From the NCBI RefSeq assembly GCF_019511375.1, contig NZ_JAEUAO010000002.1, forward strand, positions 744,001-808,000: a stretch of 64,000 bases of DNA, in the 5' to 3' direction. Within the stretch, counting starts at the first letter, position 1; the number at the start of each line of letters is the position of its first letter. The position numbers and the translations under genes were made by a program. This stretch comes from Rhizobium herbae (GTDB lineage Bacteria > Pseudomonadota > Alphaproteobacteria > Rhizobiales > Rhizobiaceae). Below, one piece after another: positions 54,787 to 63,912 of this stretch. Below the pieces are notes generated by a model. It saw nothing but the letters and a program-made list of their open reading frames with translations. It was not told the DNA's origin and did no database searches.

Positions 54787-54803
54787 GTACCAAACTATGG
54801 TAC
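54787..54803. promoter_or_regulatory. hicAB operator candidate
   Basis: GTACCAAACTATGGTAC is a perfect inverted repeat with 6-bp arms around 5 bp, centred 18 bp upstream of the hicA start. TA autoregulators usually bind such sites. Confidence 0.55.
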
Positions 54804-54816
54804 CAAAAGCAATGCC

Positions 54817-55713
54817 TTACCGCTCCCAATAGGGCTGCGGCCCGTAGAGCCCCGCCAGATAATCGATGAACAGCCTCACCTTGGCCGGCAGGAACTGGCG
54901 GCTGGGGTAGAGGGCGGAGACGAAGAGATTGCTGGAGCCCTCCCAGGCAGGCAAGACCTGCAGCAGCCTGCCGGACTTCAGGTCACCACCGATATCCCAG
55001 GTCGAGCGCAGTGCAATGCCGGCGCCGGAGAGGACGGCTTCGCGCACGACTTCCGACGAATTGGTGATCAGCCGGCCCTGCGGCTTGTAGCTCAGCGACC
55101 CCTGCCGACTTTCCAGCTTCCAGGTGTCGTGGTTGTGCTGGCGCAGGCAGACATGCACGCCGAGATCATCGACGGTTTCCGGTATGCCGAAGCGCTCGAT
55201 ATAGGCGGGCGAGGCGCACAGGATGCGGCGGACCGGCACCAGTTTTCGTGCCACGAGGCTGGAATCGTCTAGTTCGCCGATGCGGATGGCCAGATCGAAA
55301 CCTTCCGCGACGATGTCGGTGAACTCGTCTGACAAAACGATATTCACGACAAGTTCGGTATGCATCTCGAGGAAGTGGGCCAGATGCGGCGCGACATGCA
55401 TGCGGCCGAAAGAGGTCGGCGCGGTGACACGAAGCGTTCCTTGCGGCTGGCCTGAGCGGCCGGAGGCGAAGGCCTCGGCATCCTCGACGCCGGCGAGAAC
55501 GCCGAGCACGCGATCGTAGAAGCCTTGTCCCGCTTCGGTGAGCGAAATCTGCCGCGTCGTGCGCTGCAGTAGCCGCGTGCCGAGCCGGTCTTCCAGCCGC
55601 TTGATGCGCTTGGAGATGACGGCAGGCGAAAAACCGAGCGCGCGGCCGGCGGCCGACATGCTGCCGGTCGCTACGACGCGGGTGAAGACCTCGAGATCGC
55701 CCAGGTTTGTCAT
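54817..55713 (-). CDS. LysR-family regulator divergent from glcD
   Basis: 298 residues from ATG at 55713. Winged helix-turn-helix at 5-62 (GDLEVFTRVVATGSMSAAGR), then the effector domain (GTLRVTAPTSFGRMHVAPHL) of the DmlR/AaeR-like group. The start is 113 bp from glcD on the opposite strand, so it probably regulates the glycolate oxidase operon. The hicAB operon follows downstream. Confidence 0.9.
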   Translation of the reverse strand: MTNLGDLEVFTRVVATGSMSAAGRALGFSPAVISKRIKRLEDRLGTRLLQRTTRQISLTEAGQGFYDRVLGVLAGVEDAEAFASGRSGQPQGTLRVTAPTSFGRMHVAPHLAHFLEMHTELVVNIVLSDEFTDIVAEGFDLAIRIGELDDSSLVARKLVPVRRILCASPAYIERFGIPETVDDLGVHVCLRQHNHDTWKLESRQGSLSYKPQGRLITNSSEVVREAVLSGAGIALRSTWDIGGDLKSGRLLQVLPAWEGSSNLFVSALYPSRQFLPAKVRLFIDYLAGLYGPQPYWER

Positions 55714-55826
55714 CAATCTTGACCATTGTTTCGAAAACGGAAAAACTGATTAACATTTGCTGCGTCTTCATGGTAGTGGTAAAGAAAAAATACCAATCTC
55801 GCATCAGGACGAACCAGGAGGCCGAA

Positions 55827-57266
55827 ATGCCGGAGACGATCGCCTTTCTGGAGCCGAAGCAAAGCGTCCTTTCCCGCCGCGCGGCGATCATCGAAGACCT
55901 CGCGGACCTTCTGCCCCCCGATTGCCTGATCAGTGAGCGGCGCGGCCTGGTACCCTTCGAAACGGATGCCTTCATCGCCTATCGCCAGGTGCCGCTTGCC
56001 GTTGTCCTGCCGGAAACGACGGCGCAGGTGGCAGCGGTGCTGAGATATTGCAGCCGCTACGGCATTCCCGTCGTGCCGCGCGGTGCCGGCACATCGCTGT
56101 CCGGCGGCGCGATCCCGCAGGCGGATGCCGTGGTGATCGGTCTGTCGAAGATGTCGCGCATTCTCGATATCGATTTCGCCAACCGAACCGCCACGGTTCA
56201 GGCCGGTGTGACCAACCTCAATATTTCCGAAGCCGTTTCGGCCGACGGATTCTTCTACGCGCCGGACCCGAGTTCGCAGCTTGCCTGCACCATCGGCGGC
56301 AATATCGGCATGAATTCCGGCGGCGCCCACTGCCTGAAATACGGTGTGACGACCAACAACCTGCTCGGCGTAAAGATGGTGCTGTTCGACGGAACGGTGA
56401 TCGAACTCGGCGGCAAGGCGCTGGATGCGCCGGGCTATGACCTGCTCGGCCTCGTCTGCGGGTCCGAAGGCCAGCTTGGCATCGTGACCGAGGCGACAGT
56501 ACGGCTGATTGCCAAGCCGGAGGGCGCGCGCCCGGTGCTCTTCGGCTTCGCTTCATCGGAAGAAGCCGGTTCCTGCGTCGCCGAAGTCATCGGTTCCGGT
56601 ATCATCCCGGTCGCCATCGAATTCATGGACAAGCCGGCGATAAGCATCTGCGAGGCCTTCGCGCATGCCGGCTATCCGATGGACGTCGAAGCGTTGCTGA
56701 TCGTCGAGGTCGAGGGCTCGGAAGCGGAGATGGAGGCGATGCTTTCGAACATCATCGAGATCGCCCGCCGCCATGGCGTCTCGACGATCAAGGAGAGCCA
56801 GTCGGCGACAGAGGCGGCGCTGATCTGGAAGGGCCGCAAGTCGGCCTTCGGCGCCACCGGCCGCATCGCCGACTATATCTGCATGGACGGCACGGTGCCG
56901 CTCGGCCAGCTCTCCTATGTCCTGAAGAAGACCAGCGAGATCATCGACGGATACGGCCTGCGCGTTGCCAACGTCTTTCACGCCGGCGATGGCAACATGC
57001 ATCCGCTCATTCTCTACAACATCAACGATCCGGAAGATGCCGCGCGCGCGGAAGCTGCGGGCAATGATATTCTCAAGCTCTGCGTCGAGGCGGGCGGCTG
57101 CCTTACCGGCGAACATGGCGTCGGCATCGAAAAACGCGACCTGATGCTGCATCAGTTCAGCACGGCCGACCTCGACCAGCAAATGGCGGCCCGCGCCGCC
57201 TTCGACCCGCAATGGATCATGAACCCGTCCAAGGTCTTTCCGCTCGAAGGACGTCCTATCGCATGA
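55827..57266 (+). CDS. glcD: Glycolate oxidase FAD-linked subunit GlcD
   Basis: 479 residues from ATG at 55827 (AGGAGG upstream). FAD-binding PCMH domain at about 40-220 with VPRGAGTSLSGGAIPQADAV, then the FAD-oxidase C domain with FHAGDGNMHPLI and CLTGEHGVGIEKRDLM. With GlcE and GlcF it oxidises glycolate (or D-lactate) to glyoxylate and feeds electrons to the membrane quinone pool. Its stop overlaps the glcE start (ATGA). Confidence 0.95.
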   Translation: MPETIAFLEPKQSVLSRRAAIIEDLADLLPPDCLISERRGLVPFETDAFIAYRQVPLAVVLPETTAQVAAVLRYCSRYGIPVVPRGAGTSLSGGAIPQADAVVIGLSKMSRILDIDFANRTATVQAGVTNLNISEAVSADGFFYAPDPSSQLACTIGGNIGMNSGGAHCLKYGVTTNNLLGVKMVLFDGTVIELGGKALDAPGYDLLGLVCGSEGQLGIVTEATVRLIAKPEGARPVLFGFASSEEAGSCVAEVIGSGIIPVAIEFMDKPAISICEAFAHAGYPMDVEALLIVEVEGSEAEMEAMLSNIIEIARRHGVSTIKESQSATEAALIWKGRKSAFGATGRIADYICMDGTVPLGQLSYVLKKTSEIIDGYGLRVANVFHAGDGNMHPLILYNINDPEDAARAEAAGNDILKLCVEAGGCLTGEHGVGIEKRDLMLHQFSTADLDQQMAARAAFDPQWIMNPSKVFPLEGRPIA

Positions 57267-58468
57267 TCCCCATATTCGAGCCGGAAACCGAAACGGAAGC
57301 GGCCGGTATCGTCGCCACCATCGCCCGCAATGACCTGACGCTGAAGATAGAGGGCGGCGGAACGCGCTCTGGTCTCGGCAATCCCGTGGCCGCCGACCGG
57401 CTCCTCTCGACGCGAAAACTGTCGGGGGTGGTTGCGTACAATCCAGCCGAAATGACCATGACGGCAAGGGCCGGAACGCCGGTTGTCGAGATCGAGGCCG
57501 TGATTGCTGAAAACCGCCAGATGCTGGCCTTCGAGCCGCTCGACCATCGCGGCGTCATGGCGACTGCGGGCGAACCGACGATCGGCGGTGTCTTCGCCAC
57601 CAACGCCTCCGGCCCCCGCCGCCTGGTGGCGGGTGCTGCACGGGACCACCTGCTCGGCATCCGGTTCGCCAATGGCGCAGGGGAGGTCATCAAATCCGGT
57701 GGCAGGGTGATGAAGAACGTCACCGGGCTCGATCTCGTCAAATTGCTCTGTGGTTCGCACGGCACATTGGGGCTTCTGACGGAGGTGACATTCAAGGTTC
57801 TGCCGCTGCCGCCGGCCTCCGCGACGATCGTTGTGTCGGGGCTGGATGATGCTCAAGCCGCAGCCGCCATGGCGCGGGCAATGGCTTTGCCGGTCGAGGT
57901 TTCGGGTGCGGCACACCTGCCGGAAAGCGTCCGATCGCGTTTTCTCGGTGGCGGTCTTCCGGACGGGCCGGCAACTGTGCTCAGGCTCGAGGGGTTGGCC
58001 GCTTCCGTTGAACTCCGCCGCGAAAAGCTCGTTGCCGCCTTCGCATCGGTCGCGCCTGTTGCGGTTCTCGATCACGACGCGACAACATCCCTCTGGCGGC
58101 AAGTCCGCGACGTCAAACCCTATTCGGATGCCACGCAAAAGCCGCTCTGGCGTGTTTCTGTCGCCCCCTCCGCCGGCCAGCAACTGGTCGCAGCCCTTCG
58201 GCTGGAAGCCGGCGTCGATGCCTTCTACGACTGGCAGGGCGGCCTCGTCTGGCTGCGCATGGAAGCAGATGCCGAGGCAGATCTGCTGCGCCGTTACATC
58301 AAGGGTCTCGGTGGCGGACACGCGACGCTCGTGCGGGCTTCCGATGCCATTCGCGCGAAGACGCCTGCATTCGAACCCGAAGTTCCGGCAGTTGCCGCGC
58401 TGTCGGCACGATTGAAACATAAGTTCGATCCAAAGGGGATTTTCAATCCGGGGAGGATGGGTTTTTGA
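57263..58468 (+). CDS. glcE: Glycolate oxidase subunit GlcE
   Basis: 401 residues. FAD-binding domain with LKIEGGGTRSGLGNP, GGVFATNASGPRRLVAGAAR and VKSGGR-like turn (IKSGGRVMKNVTGLDLVKLL), characteristic of GlcE. The C-terminal half is shorter than in GlcD and ends KHKFDPKGIFNPGRMGF. It forms the catalytic complex with GlcD. Translationally coupled with glcD; an intergenic repeat separates it from glcF. Confidence 0.95.
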   Translation: MIPIFEPETETEAAGIVATIARNDLTLKIEGGGTRSGLGNPVAADRLLSTRKLSGVVAYNPAEMTMTARAGTPVVEIEAVIAENRQMLAFEPLDHRGVMATAGEPTIGGVFATNASGPRRLVAGAARDHLLGIRFANGAGEVIKSGGRVMKNVTGLDLVKLLCGSHGTLGLLTEVTFKVLPLPPASATIVVSGLDDAQAAAAMARAMALPVEVSGAAHLPESVRSRFLGGGLPDGPATVLRLEGLAASVELRREKLVAAFASVAPVAVLDHDATTSLWRQVRDVKPYSDATQKPLWRVSVAPSAGQQLVAALRLEAGVDAFYDWQGGLVWLRMEADAEADLLRRYIKGLGGGHATLVRASDAIRAKTPAFEPEVPAVAALSARLKHKFDPKGIFNPGRMGF

Positions 58469-58489
58469 GTATGACACGCATCCCGAATA

Positions 58490-58676
58490 CCCCCCTCTGT
58501 CACTTCGTGACATCTCCCCCACAAGGGGGGAGATCAGGTGCGGTGCGGGAGGTTGCCCTGACTGTCCTTTTGAAAGTGCAGCGAAATCCGTCACTCTGGT
58601 TGGAGAGCTTGAGTTGCCGCAAGTGCCCGATCGTCCCCCTTGAGGGGGAGATGTCACCAAGTGACCGGGAGCGGTA
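58490..58676. repeat. Rhizobial palindromic repeat (RIME-like) inside the glc operon
   Basis: The two ends are inverted copies: GTCACTTCGTGACATCTCCC at 58499-58518 and, read in reverse, GTCACTTGGTGACATCTCCC close to 58645-58665. Smaller hairpins of C- and G-runs lie between. This is the layout of rhizobial intergenic mosaic elements. It fills the glcE-glcF gap. Confidence 0.7.
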
Positions 58677-58706
58677 TCTCTCCTCCAATGCCGGGGCTTG
58701 TTGCTG

Positions 58707-60014
58707 ATGCAAACCAACTTCACCGCCGCCCAGCTCGCCGATCCGCATGTCGCAGAATCCGAGGCGATCCTGCGCAAATGCGTGCATTGCGGCTTCTGCA
58801 CGGCCACCTGCCCGACCTATGTGACGCTCGGCAACGAGCTCGACAGCCCGCGCGGGCGCATCTACCTGATCAAGGACATGCTGGAAAACGGCCGCCCGGC
58901 GGACGAGGAAGTGGTGACCCATATCGACCGGTGCCTTTCCTGTCTTGCCTGCATGACCACCTGTCCGTCCGGCGTGAACTATATGCATCTGGTCGATCAC
59001 GCCCGCGTCCATATCGAAAACACCTACAAAAGGCCGCTGAAGGATCGGCTGGTGCGGGCCGCGCTGGCGGCGATCCTGCCCTATCCCTCACGCTTCCGCC
59101 TGGCGCTCAGGGCTGCCCGCCTCGGCCGGCCCTTTGCCGCGTTGCTCAGGCGGGTGCCGCCGCTTAAGGCCTTTGGCGTCATGCTCGATCTGGCGCCGCG
59201 CCGCATAGCGCCACTGTCCAACGCAGCGCAGCCGGGAATACGGCCGGCAGGCGCTGAAAAGCGGGGCCGCGTCGCCATTCTCACGGGCTGCGCGCAACCC
59301 GTTCTGAAGCCGGAAATCAACGAGGCCGCGATCCGGCTCCTGACGCGGCTCGGTGTCGAGCTCGTGGTGCCGGACGGCGAGGGCTGTTGCGGAGCGCTCG
59401 TCCATCACATGGGCCGCGAAGAACAGGCGCTCGCCGCTGCCCGCCGCAATGTCGATGCCTGGATCAAGGCGGCAGACGAAGGGGGGCTGGATGCGATCGT
59501 CATCACCGCCTCCGGCTGCGGCACGACGATCAAGGACTACGGCCACATGCTGCGCCTTGATCCGGCCTATGCGGAAAAGGCCGCACGGGTGTCGGCGCTG
59601 GCAAAGGACATCACGGAATATCTGACAAGCCTCGATCTGCCGCGGCAGGAGGCGAAGAATGTGACGGTCGCCTATCACTCGGCCTGCTCGATGCAGCACG
59701 GCCAGAAGATCACTGTTGCACCGAAGCTGCTGTTGAAGAACGCCGGCTTTACCGTCCGCGATCCCGCGGAGGGGCATCTCTGTTGTGGTTCGGCCGGAAC
59801 TTACAACATCCTGCAGCCGGAGATTTCCGCGATGCTGAAGGCGCGCAAGGTGAAAAACATCGAGGCGACGAAGGCCGATATCATCGCCACCGGCAACATC
59901 GGCTGCATCACCCAGATCGCCACCGCCACCAGGATGCCGATCCTGCACACGGTGGAACTGCTCGACTGGGCCTATGGCGGTGAAAAACCGGTCGCTCTTT
60001 CACCCGCCCCTTGA
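58707..60014 (+). CDS. glcF: Glycolate oxidase iron-sulfur subunit GlcF
   Basis: 435 residues from ATG at 58707 (a TTG three codons earlier is also open). Two 4Fe-4S motifs: CVHCGFCTATCPTY and CLSCLACMTTCPSG. Two CCG domains follow (GEGCCGALVHHMG and LCCGSAGTYNIL), binding further clusters or linking to the quinone pool. It passes electrons from GlcD/GlcE to the membrane. The start lies 30 bp beyond a palindromic repeat and has no clear ribosome binding site. Confidence 0.95.
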   Translation: MQTNFTAAQLADPHVAESEAILRKCVHCGFCTATCPTYVTLGNELDSPRGRIYLIKDMLENGRPADEEVVTHIDRCLSCLACMTTCPSGVNYMHLVDHARVHIENTYKRPLKDRLVRAALAAILPYPSRFRLALRAARLGRPFAALLRRVPPLKAFGVMLDLAPRRIAPLSNAAQPGIRPAGAEKRGRVAILTGCAQPVLKPEINEAAIRLLTRLGVELVVPDGEGCCGALVHHMGREEQALAAARRNVDAWIKAADEGGLDAIVITASGCGTTIKDYGHMLRLDPAYAEKAARVSALAKDITEYLTSLDLPRQEAKNVTVAYHSACSMQHGQKITVAPKLLLKNAGFTVRDPAEGHLCCGSAGTYNILQPEISAMLKARKVKNIEATKADIIATGNIGCITQIATATRMPILHTVELLDWAYGGEKPVALSPAP

Positions 60015-60044
60015 GGGGAGAGCTAAGGCATCTGGATTTGCGGC

Positions 60045-60183
60045 ATTTTCCCTCTTCTCCCCAGCGGGGAGAAGGTGGCCCGAAGGGCCGGATGAGGGGG
60101 ACGGCCGGCACCGAGATCGCCGAGAACCCCCCTCATTGCCTCGCATGCGCTCGGCACTTCTCCCCGGCGGGGAGAAGAGGAGC
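60045..60183. repeat. Second palindromic intergenic repeat after glcF
   Basis: CTCTTCTCCCCAGCGGGGAG (60053-60072) begins the unit, and near its end CTTCTCCCCGGCGGGGAGAA (60159-60178) gives another strong hairpin. Between them lie GTGGCCCGAAGGGCCGGATG and a G-run. This is a different repeat class from the one between glcE and glcF, and it may double as the glc terminator. Confidence 0.65.
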
Positions 60184-60191
60184 TTGGACCC

Positions 60192-60884
60192 TCAGCCGCC
60201 GAAGATGGTGCGAAGGATGTCGACGCCGCGATCGTCATAGGAAACATCGCCCTGCTTGTTGCCGGGGCCGATGACGATCACCTTGGTGCCGATGTCGGCA
60301 CGCTCGTAGAGGTGTTCGACGTCCTTGTTCATCATGCGGATGCAGCCCGAAGACATGCTCTGGCCGATCGTCCAGGGCTGGTTGGTGCCATGGATGCGGA
60401 ATCCGGAATCGCTCTTGCCCTTGTAGAGGTAGAGCGCCCGGGCACCGAGCGGATTGGCGATGCCACCTTCCTGGTAGGCCGGAAGGATGCGGCCCTTCTT
60501 GCGTTCGCGGATGATCATTTCCGGCGGCGGCGTCCACCCCGGCCATTCCGCCTTGCGCTGCACCTTGACGACGCCCGACCAGCCGAAGCCTTCGCGACCG
60601 ACGCCGATGCCGTAGCGGGTGGCTCTGTTTGGACCCTCGATGTAATACAGGTATTTATTGTTGGTATCGACGATGATGGTGCCTGGCGCCTCATCGGTCG
60701 TAAGCCGCACCTTGGTGCGCCAGAATTTCTTCGCCGGCTTCTTTTCCATCGCTACCAGCGTCACGTCCGGCGTGGACTGCGTGGCTGCGGACTGACCCGG
60801 CATGAAAGCCGAAGCGCTCGACGCGCCGAAAGTAACAGCGGCCGCAAACCCGATTGCGGCCAATGTCTGCAAGGCATAGTTCAT
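60192..60884 (-). CDS. L,D-transpeptidase (YkuD domain)
   Basis: 230 residues with a signal peptide ([20 protein letters not shown], cleavage near ASA). The YkuD domain covers about 65-200 and ends with the catalytic motif [12 protein letters not shown] then SMSSGCIRM (His and Cys). It forms 3-3 peptidoglycan cross-links or attaches proteins in the periplasm. A second, related gene lies at 61052-61816. GAGGG precedes the start. Confidence 0.93.
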   Translation of the reverse strand: MNYALQTLAAIGFAAAVTFGASSASAFMPGQSAATQSTPDVTLVAMEKKPAKKFWRTKVRLTTDEAPGTIIVDTNNKYLYYIEGPNRATRYGIGVGREGFGWSGVVKVQRKAEWPGWTPPPEMIIRERKKGRILPAYQEGGIANPLGARALYLYKGKSDSGFRIHGTNQPWTIGQSMSSGCIRMMNKDVEHLYERADIGTKVIVIGPGNKQGDVSYDDRGVDILRTIFGG

Positions 60885-61051
60885 CGATAGATTTCCCTCA
60901 TCCTGTCAAGCTGTGAGACGCTATTCAATAACGCGTATTACGCAAGTCTAACGCGTCTTGGATAGGGGAAATCGGGTCGTTATACCTGTTACGTCGGGAG
61001 CTGCTGTTGCCGAAAGGCCACGTATTGGCTTCTCGGCGGTTAAGAGACGGC

Positions 61052-61816
61052 TTAGATCACGACGACTTTGGTACCGATTTTGACCCGCTCGTAGAGGTCG
61101 ACCACGTCCTCATTGCGCATGCGGATGCAGCCGGACGAGACGGCAAATCCGATCGACCAGGGAGCATTGGTGCCGTGGATGCGGTAGAGCGTCGAGCCGA
61201 GATACATGGCGCGGGCGCCGAGCGGATTGGCCGGGCCGCCCTCCATGCTGGCTGGCAGATAATGTCCCTTGGCCGCTTCGCGGGCGATCATTTCGGACGG
61301 CGGCGTCCAGGCCGGCCATTCGGATTTGCGGGTCACCTTGTGGACGCCGGCCCATTCGAAGCCCGGCTTGCCGACGCCGACGCCATAGCGCCGCGCTTGC
61401 CCCTTGCCGGTGACGAGATAGAGGAAGCGGCTGTTGGTATCGATGACGATCGTGCCGGGCTTTTCCTGCGTTTCATAGGCAACCGTTTGGGGCAGGAATT
61501 GCGGATCGAGCGGGCGCTGCGCCGGCTTCTGGGCGCGGGCCATGGCGACCGGCTGCGCGACGGAAACGCCGGAGCGTTTGGCACGGCGCTGGAGAAGATA
61601 TTGTTTTCGGGTGGCACGCTCGCTCTGAGCGTCTATAGGGCGCTGCTGACGGTAGACGACCGGCTGGACGCTGCCGCCGAGCTGGGTGACCCAGGGAGCT
61701 GTCAGATCTGGGCTGATGATGACCGGCGGGCGGTTCTGATAGCGGTCCTGCGCTTCCGCAAGACTGGAAAATGCAACGAACAGGGATGTGGCAAGGATCA
61801 GGGTTTTCTTCATCAT
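61052..61816 (-). CDS. L,D-transpeptidase (YkuD domain), paralogue
   Basis: 254 residues, signal peptide MMKKTLILATSLFVAFSSLA. A Gln/Arg-rich linker (about 25-110) separates it from the YkuD domain, with the motif IHGTNAPWSIGF and VSSGCIRMRNEDVVDLYER. The core shares long similarity with the adjacent protein (ARRYGVGVGKPGFEWAGVHK versus [20 protein letters not shown]), so the two arose by tandem duplication. Periplasmic peptidoglycan cross-linking is the expected role. Confidence 0.93.
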   Translation of the reverse strand: MMKKTLILATSLFVAFSSLAEAQDRYQNRPPVIISPDLTAPWVTQLGGSVQPVVYRQQRPIDAQSERATRKQYLLQRRAKRSGVSVAQPVAMARAQKPAQRPLDPQFLPQTVAYETQEKPGTIVIDTNSRFLYLVTGKGQARRYGVGVGKPGFEWAGVHKVTRKSEWPAWTPPSEMIAREAAKGHYLPASMEGGPANPLGARAMYLGSTLYRIHGTNAPWSIGFAVSSGCIRMRNEDVVDLYERVKIGTKVVVI

Positions 61817-62068
61817 CGGGCGGACTCACTACCTTTCGCCGGGACTGTCTCATAGCTCCGCCGTCCGCCGGGCTGGCGCAGGGCGGGCGGGGATAGGAAC
61901 GCCAATAGGTTTGGCGGAATGCGGCGATGGTGGCACCGGTGAGCGAGCGAATGGTAAATGGCCATTCATTAAAAGGCATTCCAAACGATAAAGCTTTGGG
62001 TAGGGTTATCACCCGCTTTAGGGCTATGGTTGGCAAATGGTAAAGCGCCGAAAAGCAGGGAGAAACGC

Positions 62069-62698
62069 GTGACGGCAAGGGGTATCATCACCGGCGAGGA
62101 CGGTCGCGACCGCTGCGCCTGGCATGCCAATCTGGAGGATTACCAGCGTTATCATGACGAAGAATGGGGCCGGCCAATGGCCGACGATATCCGGCTGTTC
62201 GAGAAGATCTGCCTCGAAGGGTTCCAGTCAGGCCTGTCCTGGCTGACCATCCTCAGGAAGCGTGAAGCCTTCCGCGCCGCCTTCGCGGGGTTCGACTTCG
62301 ATGTGGTCGCCACCTTCGGTAACGCCGATATCGAACGCTGTCTCGCGGACACCGGCATTGTCCGGCATCGCGGCAAGATCGTCTCGACGATCAACAATGC
62401 GAAGCGGGCGCAGGAATTGAGAGCCGAGTTCGGCACGCTCGCGCGCTATTTCTGGAGCCATGAGCCGGGCGCCAACGAGCGGCCGAAGGCCGTCACCTAT
62501 GAGGCGATAGCGGCCAATCCAAAGACCCCGACCTCCGTCATGATATCCAAGGATCTGAAAAAACGCGGCTGGACCTTCGTCGGCCCGACCACGGTCTATG
62601 CCTTCATGCAGGCGATGGGGCTGGTCAACGATCACATCGAGGGGTGTTATTGCCGGGAAAGGGTCGAGGAGATGCGGGCGTCATTTGCGCGCCCATGA
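62069..62698 (+). CDS. tag: DNA-3-methyladenine glycosylase I
   Basis: 209 residues from a GTG at 62069 with AGGGAG upstream; a TTG at 62030 is less likely. Family features: DRCAWHANLEDYQRYHDEEW, then FEKICLEGFQSGLSWLTIL, GWTFVGPTTVYAFMQAMGLV and zinc-ligand HIEGCYCR. It removes 3-methyladenine from alkylated DNA. It stands alone, divergent from the transpeptidase gene. Confidence 0.93.
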   Translation: MTARGIITGEDGRDRCAWHANLEDYQRYHDEEWGRPMADDIRLFEKICLEGFQSGLSWLTILRKREAFRAAFAGFDFDVVATFGNADIERCLADTGIVRHRGKIVSTINNAKRAQELRAEFGTLARYFWSHEPGANERPKAVTYEAIAANPKTPTSVMISKDLKKRGWTFVGPTTVYAFMQAMGLVNDHIEGCYCRERVEEMRASFARP

Positions 62699-62717
62699 GA
62701 CGTGGTCGCGCCGCGTT

Positions 62718-62912
62718 TCAGTAGGTGGGGGAGGTGGGCCGGTTGTTCTGGTAGAGAAGGCCGGCGCCGAAGATCACCAGAAGCGCGCCGATCACCAGCC
62801 ATTCCTTGTTGTCCGACATCGGACTGCCAGTAATGATATTGGAACCTTGCAACATCCAGAGACCGCCGAGCAATATGACGAAGATGCCGGCAATATTCTT
62901 GAAGACCTTCAT
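62718..62912 (-). CDS. Small two-helix membrane protein
   Basis: 64 residues from ATG at 62912 (GGGAGG upstream). Two membrane segments: IAGIFVILLGGLWMLQGSNI and WLVIGALLVIFGAGLLY, joined by a short polar loop. No named family recognised with certainty; similar short proteins are common in rhizobia. Convergent with tag, 19 bp apart. Confidence 0.75.
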   Translation of the reverse strand: MKVFKNIAGIFVILLGGLWMLQGSNIITGSPMSDNKEWLVIGALLVIFGAGLLYQNNRPTSPTY

Positions 62913-63035
62913 GATGTCCTCCCACACCCTGATGGAATTATGTGCCTGTCATTGTCTCCGGTCAACGTGGGGCGAAAAGAGGTGTTGCGCAGACGCCGGA
63001 GACAAGCTCCGGCGCCGCTCTTTATGAATGGAGGA

Positions 63036-63422
63036 TCAGCCGCCGTTCCTGGCGAGCCATTCCTTCATCATCCTGATCTCCGCTTCCTGGGCGGAAATGA
63101 TGTCTTCGGCAAGTTTGCGCAAACGGGCATCCTTGCCGTATTCAAGCTCGATCTTCGCCATGTCGATCGCCCCCTGGTGATGGGCGATCATGCCGCGCAC
63201 GAAGTCGGCATCGGTATTGCCGGTAAAGGTGATGTCCATCCCTTCATGCATCTTCGCATTGGCCGCAGCAAAGGCCTTGCTCGACGGACCCGCATCGCCC
63301 TTCGGCTCGCTCATCTGCATGGAGCCGTGATCCATCTTGCTGTGATCCATCTCCTGCGCGGCGACGGAGGCGGTGAAGGTTAGGGCCAGCGCAGCGGCGG
63401 CCATGAGGTATTTCAGAGACAT
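63036..63422 (-). CDS. DUF305 (CopM-like) exported His/Met-rich protein
   Basis: 128 residues with a signal peptide (MSLKYLMAAAALALTFTASV). The mature N terminus is rich in His and Met (EMDHSKMDHGSMQMSEPKGD), followed by the DUF305 pattern DADFVRGMIAHHQGAIDMAK and AQEAEIRMMKEWL. Such proteins bind copper or silver in the periplasm. It is downstream of another small His/Cys-containing exported protein gene, 53 bp apart. Confidence 0.9.
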   Translation of the reverse strand: MSLKYLMAAAALALTFTASVAAQEMDHSKMDHGSMQMSEPKGDAGPSSKAFAAANAKMHEGMDITFTGNTDADFVRGMIAHHQGAIDMAKIELEYGKDARLRKLAEDIISAQEAEIRMMKEWLARNGG

Positions 63423-63474
63423 CTGGTGCTCTCTTTCGTTTCTGAAAAATCGTAAATGCGGAGTTGTTCCGCGT

Positions 63475-63846
63475 TCAGGAAGCCGTGAGTAATGTCTTGG
63501 GAGGTGGGAATCGCGGTTCGAGGGCGGTTGCCCGCAGCGGCTTCGGCGGCCGCGGGCGGATCGCCGAGCCGGCAGGCTCGACCCTGCCGAGATCAGGCGT
63601 GTCGAGGACGACGGCGAAACAGGCCGCGCAGAGCAGCGGATGCACGCTCGGTGGATGATGATCGCAGTTTTTCGCTTTGGGCGCGCAGTGATCCAGGCCA
63701 GAGGTTGCAGCGGCGCCGTGGTCCTTGGATGCGCGGGTATGATCCATCGTCACCATGCCGCCCAGATCCTGGACCCGGGCGAGCGAAGCCGTCCAGCCGC
63801 TGATCAGGGCACAGAAAAGGGCAGCGATGAGAACGAAGGCGCGCAT
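63475..63846 (-). CDS. Exported His/Cys-containing hypothetical protein (DUF2946-like)
   Basis: 123 residues with a signal peptide (MRAFVLIAALFCALISGWTA). Metal-binding-like residues include DHCAPKAKNCDHHPPSVHP and LLCAACFAVVL, and the C-terminal third is Pro/Arg-rich (RPRPPKPLRATALEPRFPPP). The pattern resembles DUF2946 proteins that occur with copper resistance genes. Likely in one transcript with the DUF305 gene. Confidence 0.7.
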   Translation of the reverse strand: MRAFVLIAALFCALISGWTASLARVQDLGGMVTMDHTRASKDHGAAATSGLDHCAPKAKNCDHHPPSVHPLLCAACFAVVLDTPDLGRVEPAGSAIRPRPPKPLRATALEPRFPPPKTLLTAS

Positions 63847-63912
63847 GCCGCCAACATAGGGATGCGGCCGACCGAAGAAAAGGCCGGCCGCGCGCTTCCC
63901 TGAAAGGACTAT

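Noticed and set aside
57152-58807. 551-codon minus-strand frame opposite glcE
   Set aside because: Antisense to a recognisable GlcE with full FAD motifs; the frame is a GC artefact.
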